NCBI RefSeq assembly: GCF_900167065.1
Contig: NZ_FUYA01000004.1
Coordinates: 1 to 64,000 of the forward strand
DNA length: 64,000 nucleotides
Origin: Desulfobaculum bizertense DSM 18034
GTDB taxonomy: Bacteria > Desulfobacterota > Desulfovibrionia > Desulfovibrionales > Desulfovibrionaceae
Reading direction: 5' to 3'
Under the pieces are notes generated by a model. The model was not told the origin of the DNA. It was given only the letters and a program-made list of their open reading frames with translations, and ran no database searches. Shown here in pieces: positions 24,667 to 33,800 of the stretch; the stretch's first letter is position 1, and every line of letters starts with the position of its first letter. Position numbers and translations under genes: made by a program.

Positions 24667-24703
24667 GAAGGAGGGCGGCCTCCTTCCCGACCCCAGTGGT
24701 CGG
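24667..24703 (-). promoter_or_regulatory. Two adjacent hairpins in the yhhQ 5' leader
   Basis: On the minus strand, stem CCGACC/GGTCGG (24687-24703) is followed at once by stem GAAGGAGG/CCTCCTTC (24667-24686). The second pairs a perfect ribosome-binding sequence with its complement. It ends 26 bases before the yhhQ start. It does not resemble a preQ1 riboswitch I know. Confidence 0.45.
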
Positions 24704-24768
24704 AAAGTGATGGGAGAAATAATCCCAAATTATAGTGTGGTCAAGCTCTGGTCCCCCTGTCAAGAAAC

Positions 24769-24798
24769 AAAAAAGCACCCAGCCAAAAGGCCGGGTGC
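24769..24798 (-). terminator. Terminator after the GGDEF gene
   Basis: Stem GCACCCGGCC/GGCTGGGTGC with an AAAA-type loop and a T6 run on the minus strand, 32 bases beyond the GGDEF stop. Confidence 0.85.
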
Positions 24799-24829
24799 GT
24801 ATAATCATTTTGTGGAGAGATTTGTGCGT

Positions 24830-26332
24830 TTAAGAAATTGCCTGACGAATCGTCTGATTTTTGGGCATGGAATCACTGCCGCAAACCATATTGCGCCCCA
24901 TTGCTTTGGCAAGATACAGCGCCTGGTCAGCTTCAAAGAGCAGATCCATGTTTTTAGGACTATTCTGAGGGTCCAGATGCGCAACACCAATGCTGACAGT
25001 CACAGAGAAGCATGCTCCCTGTTGACGGAAATACAGCGCTTCAATCTGCTGGCGGATTCGTTCCGCAAGTTTCCATGCCTGATCCTTGTTGGTGTGCGGT
25101 AAAAGAATCGCAAATTCCTCTCCTCCATATCGTGAGGGGAAGTCTGTTGAGCGCAATCCATCCAAAAGCAGAGCGCCAATTTTCTTTAAAACCTTGTCCC
25201 CAGCTTGGTGTCCATAGCTGTCATTCGTATTCTTGAAATGGTCTATATCCATTAAAAGGATAGAAAGGTCTTGATCGTATCTGTGGACTCTTTCAAGTTC
25301 TTCTGTGAGTCGTCTGTCAAAATATTGACGATTGTAGATGCGTGTTAGACCATCGTGATCTGCCCGGATTTTGACTTCCCGAAATAACAACGCATTTTTG
25401 AGTGCCAGCGCTATGTGATTCACCGCAGAGTGTAGAACGTCTCGCTGTTCTTTGCCGAGTCTGAGTAACTCTGGAGTGAGCAGGGCAAGGCAGCCAAAAG
25501 CGCTACCACCTGCTTTGAGCGGCAGGAGCGAAACATAACCCGCAGATGGAGACAGAGGTTTGGGGTCGACGTCTATAGGTTTTCCTGCCTCAGGTCCCAG
25601 CATAAGCGAGAGCTGATAGCTTCGGATTCGCGTCCCTGTCTTTTCTCTCGCCGCCTGGAGGAGAAGTTCTGTCCATTCTTCCTGAACCTGATTGTTTTCA
25701 TGCAGGGCTAGGAACAGCTCGGCATCCATCCTGTCCCCGTTAGGGTGCCAGAAAATGCACTGTGCCGCGCTGACATCGAAAAGTGTATTCAGATCCTGCC
25801 ATGCCTGAGTAATGATAGTTGCCGGATTCAGGCTTTCTGCCGCGTGGCTCATGACTCTGTTCAGGAATTCGAGGTACGCATTTTTGCGCGCCAGCACTTC
25901 TCGATCGAGCGAAATTTCCTGTGTCATGCGCAGAATGTCTTCATAAATATCTTTGACTTCCCGAGCCTTTTCTAATGCTTGGCGAATTGCCGGAGCCTTG
26001 AGTGGCGTGCTCAGGACGGCGAGGAAGCCCATTTCGAGGTATTGCTCTGGGTGCGGATGCGAGCGTGCGGAGTTTCCCAGAAGCAGTATCTTTTGCACGG
26101 TTTCCCAGTGCATAATTTTTTTTCGTTGTGTCTCTGTGAGCTTGTCCCAAATCTCGACCGGAATCCATGTAACAAACGAAGCCTCTGGTGAAGGCAGCTC
26201 CTGATCTGTGCTCAGGTGTTCGGGCTTGACGTTTTTCAGGGCAAAATCATGACCTACCGCCCCCTCGATAGTCTTGCGGTCAAAGTCATTGAGGCCCAGG
26301 CCCAAAAGCAATTTTGGCTGTTTTTCTTGCAT
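24830..26332 (-). CDS. Diguanylate cyclase with receiver-like and GAF-like domains
   Basis: A 500-residue protein. Start ATG 26332 (MQEKQPKLLLGLG) has GGGGAG eight bases upstream. Residues 1-130 look like a degenerate response-regulator-like fold without a clear phospho-Asp. A central helical/GAF-like region follows (SAAQCIFWHPNGDRM, GYVSLLPLKAGGSAFG). The C-terminal GGDEF domain has DHDGLTRIYNRQYFDRRL, LLMDIDHFKNTNDSYGHQAG and the active-site loop RYGGEEFAILLP. It makes c-di-GMP; no EAL domain is attached. Confidence 0.9.
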   Translation of the reverse strand: MQEKQPKLLLGLGLNDFDRKTIEGAVGHDFALKNVKPEHLSTDQELPSPEASFVTWIPVEIWDKLTETQRKKIMHWETVQKILLLGNSARSHPHPEQYLEMGFLAVLSTPLKAPAIRQALEKAREVKDIYEDILRMTQEISLDREVLARKNAYLEFLNRVMSHAAESLNPATIITQAWQDLNTLFDVSAAQCIFWHPNGDRMDAELFLALHENNQVQEEWTELLLQAAREKTGTRIRSYQLSLMLGPEAGKPIDVDPKPLSPSAGYVSLLPLKAGGSAFGCLALLTPELLRLGKEQRDVLHSAVNHIALALKNALLFREVKIRADHDGLTRIYNRQYFDRRLTEELERVHRYDQDLSILLMDIDHFKNTNDSYGHQAGDKVLKKIGALLLDGLRSTDFPSRYGGEEFAILLPHTNKDQAWKLAERIRQQIEALYFRQQGACFSVTVSIGVAHLDPQNSPKNMDLLFEADQALYLAKAMGRNMVCGSDSMPKNQTIRQAIS

Positions 26333-26531
26333 AAGAATCTCCCCATAAATGATATCTCGTGTTTGAAATTGCAAAAAGAGAGCCAAAAAAGGAGGCTTTG
26401 GGAGGAAAGAAGAAAAATCTTGCATCTTGGATGCATAGAACTTTGGGCCTAAATGTTGCAAAATGCTTCCTGCGTGGGAAAAGGGAACTTTTTTCCTGTT
26501 ACATTTACATCCTCAAAGAAAGAACGGGCAC

Positions 26532-28196
26532 ATGGAATCTTCTCGCATTTGGGCAAGTCTTGACCCCTTTTTTGAATCCGGTGGCATCATGGGCCGCAGT
26601 GTCGCGAATGCAAATTTTTTGCAGGCGCTTCTTCAGGCTGACCCTTTTGACCAGTATCATTTCTTTTTGTCTCGAAAGCAGGACCGTGAGCATGTTCAGA
26701 GAATAATTGCAGAATTATTCCCGGATTCCATCTCTGCAAAGCTTCGGTTTTTCCCTCGTATGGCTTTGCCTCAGCAACTCGCAGATGTTCCATATCATTG
26801 TTTTCATCTCTCGGACTGTGTGGATTCGCCCGCCTTTCTTGCTGCGGTCCGTAATAGGTATTCCCGGCAGATTTTTCCCATCACGGGTCCGACGCATTCT
26901 TTGAGTTATCAGCGTTTTATGAGTTCGTTTTCATCGCATCTTTGGGAAGGAACCACGGCTCGTGACTGTGTGGTTGCGACATCCCGCACTGCGATTGGAG
27001 TCATGAATCGTTTTTATGACGAACTGGCGCGAAGTTTTTCCTATGAAGGACCTCGTCCCGCTGTTGAGCGCATCCCTCTTGGTGTGGACACGGAAGCGTA
27101 TCGGCCTGCCTCTCTTAAAGAGCAGCAGGGAGCGAGGGAGAGTTGTGGACTTGCAGAAGGGCAGAAGATGGTGCTGATTTTTGCCCGTTTATCACATTAT
27201 TCCAAGATGGATATTTTACCCGTATTTCGGGCATTACAGCGTATGCGGCAGCAGGGGGAAGACCTCTCATGTCTGACTTTGTGTGTCGCAGGCTGGAATG
27301 ATGGAGATGCCCGTTTCGCGACGATACTTGCTTCTTTTGCCAAGGCATTGGGTGTTCGGTGGCGTCTTGAGGACAGTCCCTCAGATCAGCGGAAGAAGGA
27401 GCTGTTTTGGGCTGCGGATATTTTTCTGTCTCCTGTGGATAATGTTCAGGAGACGTTTGGGCTGACGCTTCTTGAGGCTGGTGCGATGGGAAAGCCCGTG
27501 ATTGCCTCTGCATATAATGGGTATCGCGATCTTGTTGAGGATGGAGTGACAGGGCTTTTGGTGCCGACTGCTGGTCCCGCCTACACTGAGGACATTGATG
27601 TTATGGCCCCCCTTCTCGGTGACTCTGAGTCGCATCTTATGATGGCGCAGCGGACCGTTGTTGACGTTGAAGCGCTTGCGTTTGCGTTGAGTTCCCTTTT
27701 GCGTTCTCCTGAGCTGTGTCAGCGCATGGGGCGTGCTGCGCGGCAGCGGGTGGAAGCCAATTTTTCGTGGCAGCAGGTCATTCAGCAGCATTGTCTGTTA
27801 TGGGATTCTTTATGGCAGCGTCCTGTACAGGATTCACCCGCTTTTCAGCATCCATACATGCTTCCATATGCTCGTATCTTTGCCGACTACACCACGCAGG
27901 ACTGTGCTCCGGATGATTTTTTCCGGTGGACGTTTGTTGGGGAGGCGCTTTATCGCGGCAAAGAAAATTTTACCGTATATGCAGCTCTTGAATCTTTCAT
28001 CACAGAAGATCGTCTCAAGCGGCTCCTCTTTTTTGTTCGCAAGCCCCTTATGTACAGCGCTCTTTGTTCGCGCCTTGCCTCTGCGTTGGCTCTTACTTCC
28101 GGCAGTGCCGAGTCTCTCGTGTTATGGGCATACAAGCATGGATTTATCGAAAGAGTAGTTGGGAGGGAGGAGTTGGGGGCCAGCCCCAGCCCGTGA
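26532..28196 (+). CDS. Glycosyltransferase, GT4-like, with C-terminal extension
   Basis: A 554-residue protein read from ATG 26532 (MESSRIWASLDPFFESGG). The core has ERIPLGVDTEAYRP, MVLIFARLSHYSKMDILPVF, a NVQETFGLTLLEAGAMGKPV donor-site signature with the E-x7-E pattern, and SAYNGYRDLVEDGVTGLLVP, all typical of GT4 enzymes. Residues about 430-554 form a helical extension I do not recognise. The stop falls inside the first hairpin of the palindromic element, so the last residues (GASPSP) are encoded by repeat DNA. Confidence 0.85.
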   Translation: MESSRIWASLDPFFESGGIMGRSVANANFLQALLQADPFDQYHFFLSRKQDREHVQRIIAELFPDSISAKLRFFPRMALPQQLADVPYHCFHLSDCVDSPAFLAAVRNRYSRQIFPITGPTHSLSYQRFMSSFSSHLWEGTTARDCVVATSRTAIGVMNRFYDELARSFSYEGPRPAVERIPLGVDTEAYRPASLKEQQGARESCGLAEGQKMVLIFARLSHYSKMDILPVFRALQRMRQQGEDLSCLTLCVAGWNDGDARFATILASFAKALGVRWRLEDSPSDQRKKELFWAADIFLSPVDNVQETFGLTLLEAGAMGKPVIASAYNGYRDLVEDGVTGLLVPTAGPAYTEDIDVMAPLLGDSESHLMMAQRTVVDVEALAFALSSLLRSPELCQRMGRAARQRVEANFSWQQVIQQHCLLWDSLWQRPVQDSPAFQHPYMLPYARIFADYTTQDCAPDDFFRWTFVGEALYRGKENFTVYAALESFITEDRLKRLLFFVRKPLMYSALCSRLASALALTSGSAESLVLWAYKHGFIERVVGREELGASPSP

Positions 28197-28605
28197 GGGC
28201 TGGATGGGTGGGAGGGGAGAGAACCGGGGCCAGCCCCGGACCCCGCGTAAGGGAATGATTCCCTTACGTATCCTCATCGAGTTTGAATTCCATCCACGCT
28301 TCGCGTGAATGAAATTCAAACTTGGGTGAGAATGGCGTAAAGAAGCTCTTTCTCTTCTGCGAGTTGCCACCATTTTCTTTCTGAACGCTTGCGTTCAGAA
28401 AGAAAATAAGTGCGGCGGAAAAAGGCAGAAGAACACGCGTTGAGGAAATTCCCCTAGCTTAAAAAATACGGCTGAATGGAGAGGAAAGCGAAGCTTTCAT
28501 CCCATTCAGCCGTATTTTTTGAGCGAAAGCGGGATTCCCAAGGGCCTCGTCCTTGGGCGGGGTCAAGGGGCAGCGCCCCTTGCAAGGCTTGGGACAGCGT
28601 CCCAA
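28172..28605. repeat. Mosaic palindromic intergenic element, copy A
   Basis: About 434 bp filling the gap between two convergent genes. In order: hairpin CCAGCCC/GGGCTGG (28186-28203); CCGGGGC/GCCCCGG (28224-28239); GTAAGGGAAT/ATTCCCTTAC (28247-28267); an imperfect palindrome 28279-28323; TTTCTTTCTGAACGC and its complement from 28374; a perfect 19-bp stem 28461-28520 with A6 before and T6 after, enclosing GAAAGC/GCTTTC; CCCAAGG/CCTTGGG; AAGGGGC/GCCCCTT; TTGGGAC/GTCCCAA (28589-28605). A second copy lies at 39153. It contains no credible gene. Confidence 0.9.
28461..28520. terminator. Bidirectional terminator-like central hairpin of copy A
   Basis: Arms 28461-28479 and 28502-28520 are perfectly complementary over 19 bp, including the A6/T6 ends, so the structure can terminate transcription from both convergent neighbours. 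The inner stem is GAAAGC/GCTTTC with a GAA loop. Confidence 0.85.
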
Positions 28606-28624
28606 CAGAAAAAATAAAACGTTT

Positions 28625-29836
28625 CTATGCGTCGTGCTGTAGCGATGCAATTTGCCGGGCAAGGAGCCGTTGTCCAGATTCAGGGCCGAGGTTCTGCTCT
28701 TCGGGCGGAAGATGCACAGACTGAATGCGTGCGAGGTCCAGCTCAGCCTGCGTGCGAAGGTCGTTCCCGGATAAGGCGAGAACAAGAGTGAAGACTTCGC
28801 GAGTCAGCTGTGAGGTGTGCGTTTTGCGCAAAAGATGCACTTTTTGTTCTGGAGAAAGGGACGAATAGCTCAAAAGTGCGCCACGGCAGTTTGCCCATAA
28901 TTCGCCAGCCTTGATGAACCGCGAGGGGAGGCGCAGGCGCGAACCAAGAGAGTGGGCAAGCTTGGCGGCATGGGTGTTGTCCGCAATGCCGTCTGGGCAA
29001 AGCGTCCGCTGGGCCGAGTCTTTTTCTGTTTTGCCAATGGCGTGAACAAAGGCCATCCAGCCGAGAAGCTCCTCTTCTTTTGGGTCGAGGGGTGCATTCC
29101 GCAAATATTCCCGAAGAGCGGTGAGGGCGTAGGCCGCGCCATAGACGGACGGGGTACTCGCACTGGCGCAGGCACTTTCCTCAAATTCCTGAAACCATGG
29201 ACTCATGCAGTTCGCGCTAATAATCAGATCGAAAAAGCGGCTGGGAACGTCAGTCCGAAAGACCTTGCGAATTTCAAGGCCGATGCGTTCGGGCTGAATG
29301 TCCTTAATAAGATCCTTGGCACAGACTTCTGCTATAGCAGCGCGGAGTTCCTCGTGAACGTGGAAATTAGGGAATTGCGCAGCAAAGCGGGCGGCGCGAA
29401 AGACTCGAAGCGGGTCTTCGAGGAAGCAGTGCGCCGAGCAGGGACGCAGAATTCCGAGCCGGAGATCTTCGATACCACGGGGGTGACCTGTGGCCATGGT
29501 GAAGGCTGTGCTCGAAGTTGGTAAACGTGGATAGTTTGGAAGAGGGATGGCGAGCGCATTAATGGTCAGATCGCGAGATTCGAGATCAGCCATAAGTTCG
29601 GCCTGAATTTGAGCAGAGGGGTTTACGGAGCAGCAGTGTGAGATCGGGCGCCGGGGGAAGGCATATTCTGAATGATTCAGGATGAAAACAGGGAAATTTT
29701 TCCCTACTTGTACGGCGTCTGGATAGGCTCGGAGGAACTCTTCTGGTCCAGCTCCGAGAACGAGATAATCTAAGTCATAAGCATTGTGGCCCATGAGTAT
29801 GTCACGGACTGCTCCACCAACGAGACAGATTTTCAT
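28625..29836 (-). CDS. cca: CCA tRNA nucleotidyltransferase / poly(A) polymerase family
   Basis: A 403-residue class II nucleotidyltransferase. LVGGAVRDILMGHNAYDLDY carries the GG..RD motif and the metal-binding DxD (Asp-Leu-Asp). Later come RDLTINALAI and DPLRVFRAARFAAQF (motif RRD-like ERxxxE region near QPERIGLEIRKVF). It has the family's usual length. It adds or repairs 3' CCA on tRNA; since the tRNA here encodes CCA, repair is likely its main job. It sits alone, convergent with the glycosyltransferase across element A. Confidence 0.85.
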   Translation of the reverse strand: MKICLVGGAVRDILMGHNAYDLDYLVLGAGPEEFLRAYPDAVQVGKNFPVFILNHSEYAFPRRPISHCCSVNPSAQIQAELMADLESRDLTINALAIPLPNYPRLPTSSTAFTMATGHPRGIEDLRLGILRPCSAHCFLEDPLRVFRAARFAAQFPNFHVHEELRAAIAEVCAKDLIKDIQPERIGLEIRKVFRTDVPSRFFDLIISANCMSPWFQEFEESACASASTPSVYGAAYALTALREYLRNAPLDPKEEELLGWMAFVHAIGKTEKDSAQRTLCPDGIADNTHAAKLAHSLGSRLRLPSRFIKAGELWANCRGALLSYSSLSPEQKVHLLRKTHTSQLTREVFTLVLALSGNDLRTQAELDLARIQSVHLPPEEQNLGPESGQRLLARQIASLQHDA

Positions 29837-29915
29837 AGATTTTCTTTAGCATTTTTTAAAAAATGATGCCAGTTCAGTGTTGACCGTTGGGGTATGAAGG
29901 CAGTAGGTATCTTTT

Positions 29916-30803
29916 ATGAGCAACTGCCCGGAAATCTTTCTGTATGAAGGTGAGCAGGAAAAAGATATTGAGAAGCTTACCTTAGAAGAACTCTCTGCTA
30001 TACATCCTGTATGGAAAACTGATTGTGAAAAATTTGCTCCGTGGAAGAGCGATTCACACGGAGTGTGGTATGCAAAAGCGCAGGAGGGTGCTCCTGTCAT
30101 TGTGTCTGCACAATGCAATTCCAGTTTAGACCTTGTGAAATCCTTTGCGGAACAGGGAAGGCTCCCGGAGTGGGGGGCTGTTCTTGCTGTGAGCCAACGT
30201 TCTGGCCGGGGGCAACTCCGCCGACACTGGGTTTCTCCGGTTGGGAATATTTATGCAGCATGGTATCTGCCTCGTTTTGCTCCAGAATGGGATGCAGTAT
30301 TGCCTTTGGTACTTGGAGTTTTGTGTGCAGAGACCTTCAAAGAGTATGGAATTCCGGTGCAGGTAAAGTGGCCGAACGATCTTCTTGTGTATGGTAAGAA
30401 GATTGGTGGCATTCTCATCGAGGAGCGAGGGGAAAAGGTGTATGCTGGAATTGGCATTAACCTTGTTTCGGCTCCAGAAGATGCAGAAATTCGTGAAAGC
30501 TGGTCCCCAAAAGCCTTGTCATTGCAAAAATATGACGGTGTGCCGGGCCCTCTTAGCGTTTGGTTGCAACTTGTGAATCGTGCTGAATGCTGGTACAAGT
30601 CCACGTTCTGCTCCCCAGAAGTTCGCAATTTTCTGGAGTATGCCTCGCAAAATATGGCATATATGGAACAGGAAGTTCTCGTCCACGATTCGAACGGCGA
30701 GTATCGAGCCACAGTGCTTGGGCTTGCCGAGGATGGGGGACTTATTCTTCTTCGCTCCGGAAAGAGGCATGTCCTCTATACTGGAAGCATATCTCCGGCC
30801 TAA
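29916..30803 (+). CDS. birA: Biotin--[acetyl-CoA-carboxylase] ligase
   Basis: A 295-residue biotin protein ligase with GRGQLRRHWVSPVGNIYAAW (the GRG..R biotinyl-AMP loop), VKWPNDLLVYGKKIGGILIE and a C-terminal beta domain (VLGLAEDGGLILLRSG). There is no HTH domain at the N terminus, so it is probably not a repressor. The first ~45 residues are extra and unusual. It lies 62 bp upstream of pyruvate carboxylase, its likely main substrate. Confidence 0.88.
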   Translation: MSNCPEIFLYEGEQEKDIEKLTLEELSAIHPVWKTDCEKFAPWKSDSHGVWYAKAQEGAPVIVSAQCNSSLDLVKSFAEQGRLPEWGAVLAVSQRSGRGQLRRHWVSPVGNIYAAWYLPRFAPEWDAVLPLVLGVLCAETFKEYGIPVQVKWPNDLLVYGKKIGGILIEERGEKVYAGIGINLVSAPEDAEIRESWSPKALSLQKYDGVPGPLSVWLQLVNRAECWYKSTFCSPEVRNFLEYASQNMAYMEQEVLVHDSNGEYRATVLGLAEDGGLILLRSGKRHVLYTGSISPA

Positions 30804-30865
30804 CCGCCAAGTCTCAAAGCTACCGCGTTCTGCGGAGCAAACGTTACGCATAGGGAGTAAAAGCC

Positions 30866-33800
30866 TTGTCAGGGAAGAACACGCGAGAAACCTCCTTCGC
30901 AGAGGTTCTGGAAAAAGTCCGAGGCAAGCGTATTCTTGTCGCAAACCGTGGTATCCCAGCCCGTCGAATTGCCCGTTCTATCCGAGAGATGTACGGCGCA
31001 ATCCCCGTCATGACAGCAACAGAGCAGGACAAGACCTCTCCCGCCTCGTCGGGTGTTCAGGAACTTCTCCTGCTTGGGGATAATCCGCGCGCGTATCTCG
31101 ATATTGATACCATCATCCGAAAAGCGAAAGCAAAAGGCATCATTGCCATTCATCCCGGCTGGGGCTTTGCCGCAGAGGATGACACCTTCCCTGAAAAGTG
31201 TCGCAAGGCTGGAATTGAATTTCTTGGCCCGAATTCTGAGCCGATGCGCATTCTGGGCAATAAGGTTCAGGTGCGAGAGCTTGCCAAAAAGCTTGGCGTA
31301 CCTGTCGTTCCTGGTTCTGATGCGGCAGTGAGCATTCCCGAAGCCCGCGAAGTCGCCAAAGAAATTGGCTACCCGATTATGCTTAAGGCAGAGGGTGGCG
31401 GCGGTGGCCGTGGCATCTATGAAGTCTACAAGAAAGAACAGCTTGAAGATGCTTTTTCCAAGGCTTCTGCAATGGCTCAGGCCTCCTTTGGCAATCCTCG
31501 CCTCTATGTTGAGCGCCTGCTGACGAGCGTTCGCCACATCGAAATTCAGGTCCTTTCCGATAAATACGGCAATGCCTTTGCTTTTGATGAGCGCGACTGT
31601 ACCGTTCAGCGTAACCACCAGAAGCTGATTGAAATCACGCCGTCTCCATGGCCGGGAATGACCGAAGAGCTGCGATCCCGCCTGAAGGAGTACGCCCGCC
31701 GTCTCGTTTTGGGCGCAGACTACCATTCTCTCGCAACGGTTGAGTTCCTTGTCGATGCGCAGGGTACACCGTACCTCATCGAAGCCAATACCCGACTTCA
31801 GGTAGAGCATGGCATTACTGAATGCCGCTACGGTGTCGATTTGGTTGAGGAGCAGATTGCTATTGCTTTTGGCGCTCGCCTTCGTTTTTCCGAGGAGTCA
31901 ACTCGTCCGCTGAACCATGCTATGCAGGTTCGCGTTAACTGCGAAGATCCCCAGAATAATTTTGCACCAAACTCCGGGCTGATTACTCGATACGTGTCTC
32001 CTGGTGGCCCTGGTGTACGAATCGACTCCTGTGTGTGCGCAGGCTACGAATTTCCTTCACAGTACGACTCCGCAGCCAGTTTGCTGGTTGCATATGGCAA
32101 GTCATGGAAAAAGACGCTTCGTGTTATGGAGCGTGCCCTTCGCGAGTACCGCATTGGTGGCGTGAAGACGACCTTGCCGTTCCATTTTGAGATTATCAAA
32201 AATCGCCAGTTCCGAGATGGTGTGTATGACACCAACTTTATCGCAAAGAATCCTGAGCTGATGAATTATCGCTATCAGGAAGGTGAGGCTCATCGCCTGT
32301 CCCGCCTGATTGCAGAAATTTCTGCCAAGGGCTTTAACCCATATGTGCAGCTCGGAGAATACCGAGGCAAGAAAGACAAGCGCATTGGCGGATTTACTCC
32401 TGTTCGTCCGTCCAGTGATGTTGCAGAATTCGAATCGCCGTATCCGCGTGGCGATCGTAAGGCTGTCTTGGATTTCCTGCGTGATAGCGACTACGTCCAT
32501 TTCACGGATACCACGACTCGCGACCAGACCCAGTCCAATACTGGCAACCGTTTTCGCCTTGCAGAAGACGAGTTGATTGGACCATACTTGGATAACTGTG
32601 GGTTCTTTTCGCTGGAGAATGGCGGTGGGGCGCATTTCCATGTCGCTATGCTGGCAAACATGACGTATCCGTTCACAGAAGCAGAACGGTGGAATCAGTT
32701 TGCTCCCAAGTCACTCAAGCAGATTCTTATCCGCTCGACCAATGTGCTTGGATACAAGCCGCAGCCGCGTAATCTCATGCGTCGTACTGGCGAACTCATT
32801 AACCAGCACTATGACGTTATCCGCTGTTTTGATTTCCTGAATCATGTTGAAAACATGCGACCTTTTGCAGAGGTTGCTCTTTCTTCTGAGTCCAACATTT
32901 TTGAACCTGCTTTATCCCTTTCTTATGCAAAGGGCTTCACTGTTGAGCACTACCTCGGTGCGGTCGAAGAGATTCTTGGACTGGTCCGACAGGTTGCAGG
33001 AGTGAGCAGTAAGCAGGCAGAGAAGATGATTATTCTTGGTCTGAAAGATATGGCAGGTGTGTGTCCGCCCCGCTTTATGCGGAAACTGGTGGGTGCTATC
33101 CGTAAGGCACATCCCGATCTGGTGCTTCATTACCACCGTCACTACACAGATGGCTTGTTTGTTCCGGCTGTGGGAGCCGCAGCAGAAGCAGGGGCGCATA
33201 TCGTTGATACGGCGCTTGGTGCGAGTGTTCGCTGGTATGGGCAGGGTGAAGTTCTCTCCACCGCAGCGTACCTTGAGGATGAGCTGGGCCTGAAGACCAA
33301 TTTGAATAAGGATATGATTCGTTCCTGCAACTTTATGCTGAAGCAGATCATGCCGTATTATGACCGCTATACCGCACCATATTTCCAGGGTGTGGATTAT
33401 GATGTGGTCGAGCACGGTATGCCGGGTGGTGCAACGTCCTCGTCCCAGGAAGGCGCCATGAAGCAGGGCTATATTCACCTGTTGCCCTACATGCTGAAGT
33501 TCCTTGCAGGAACCAGAAAGATTGTCCGTTACCACGATGTGACTCCCGGTTCTCAGATTACGTGGAATACTGCATTCCTCGCTGTGACAGGAGCGTACAA
33601 GCGTGGTGGTGAACGAGAAGTTCAGGAGCTGCTCGATGTTCTGGAATTTGTGGTAAACACACCAGAAAACGAGATGCCGGAAGCTATGAAAACGGCTCGT
33701 CTTGCCCTGTACCGAGATTCCAATGACGCATTCCGTGACTTGCTGATGGGTAAGTTTGGCAGAATGCCTCTTGGGTTCCCGCCGAACTGGGTTTACGAGA

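Noticed and set aside
24721-24770. TTGACA and TATAAT before yhhQ as a promoter
   Set aside because: The boxes are 23 bp apart, too far for a normal sigma-70 promoter.
28122-28373. Open frames on the minus strand of elements A and B (28122-28373 and 39098-39415) that encode similar peptides
   Set aside because: The similarity comes from the shared palindromic DNA. No ribosome-binding site, and the frame follows hairpin sequence; these are typical spurious predictions.
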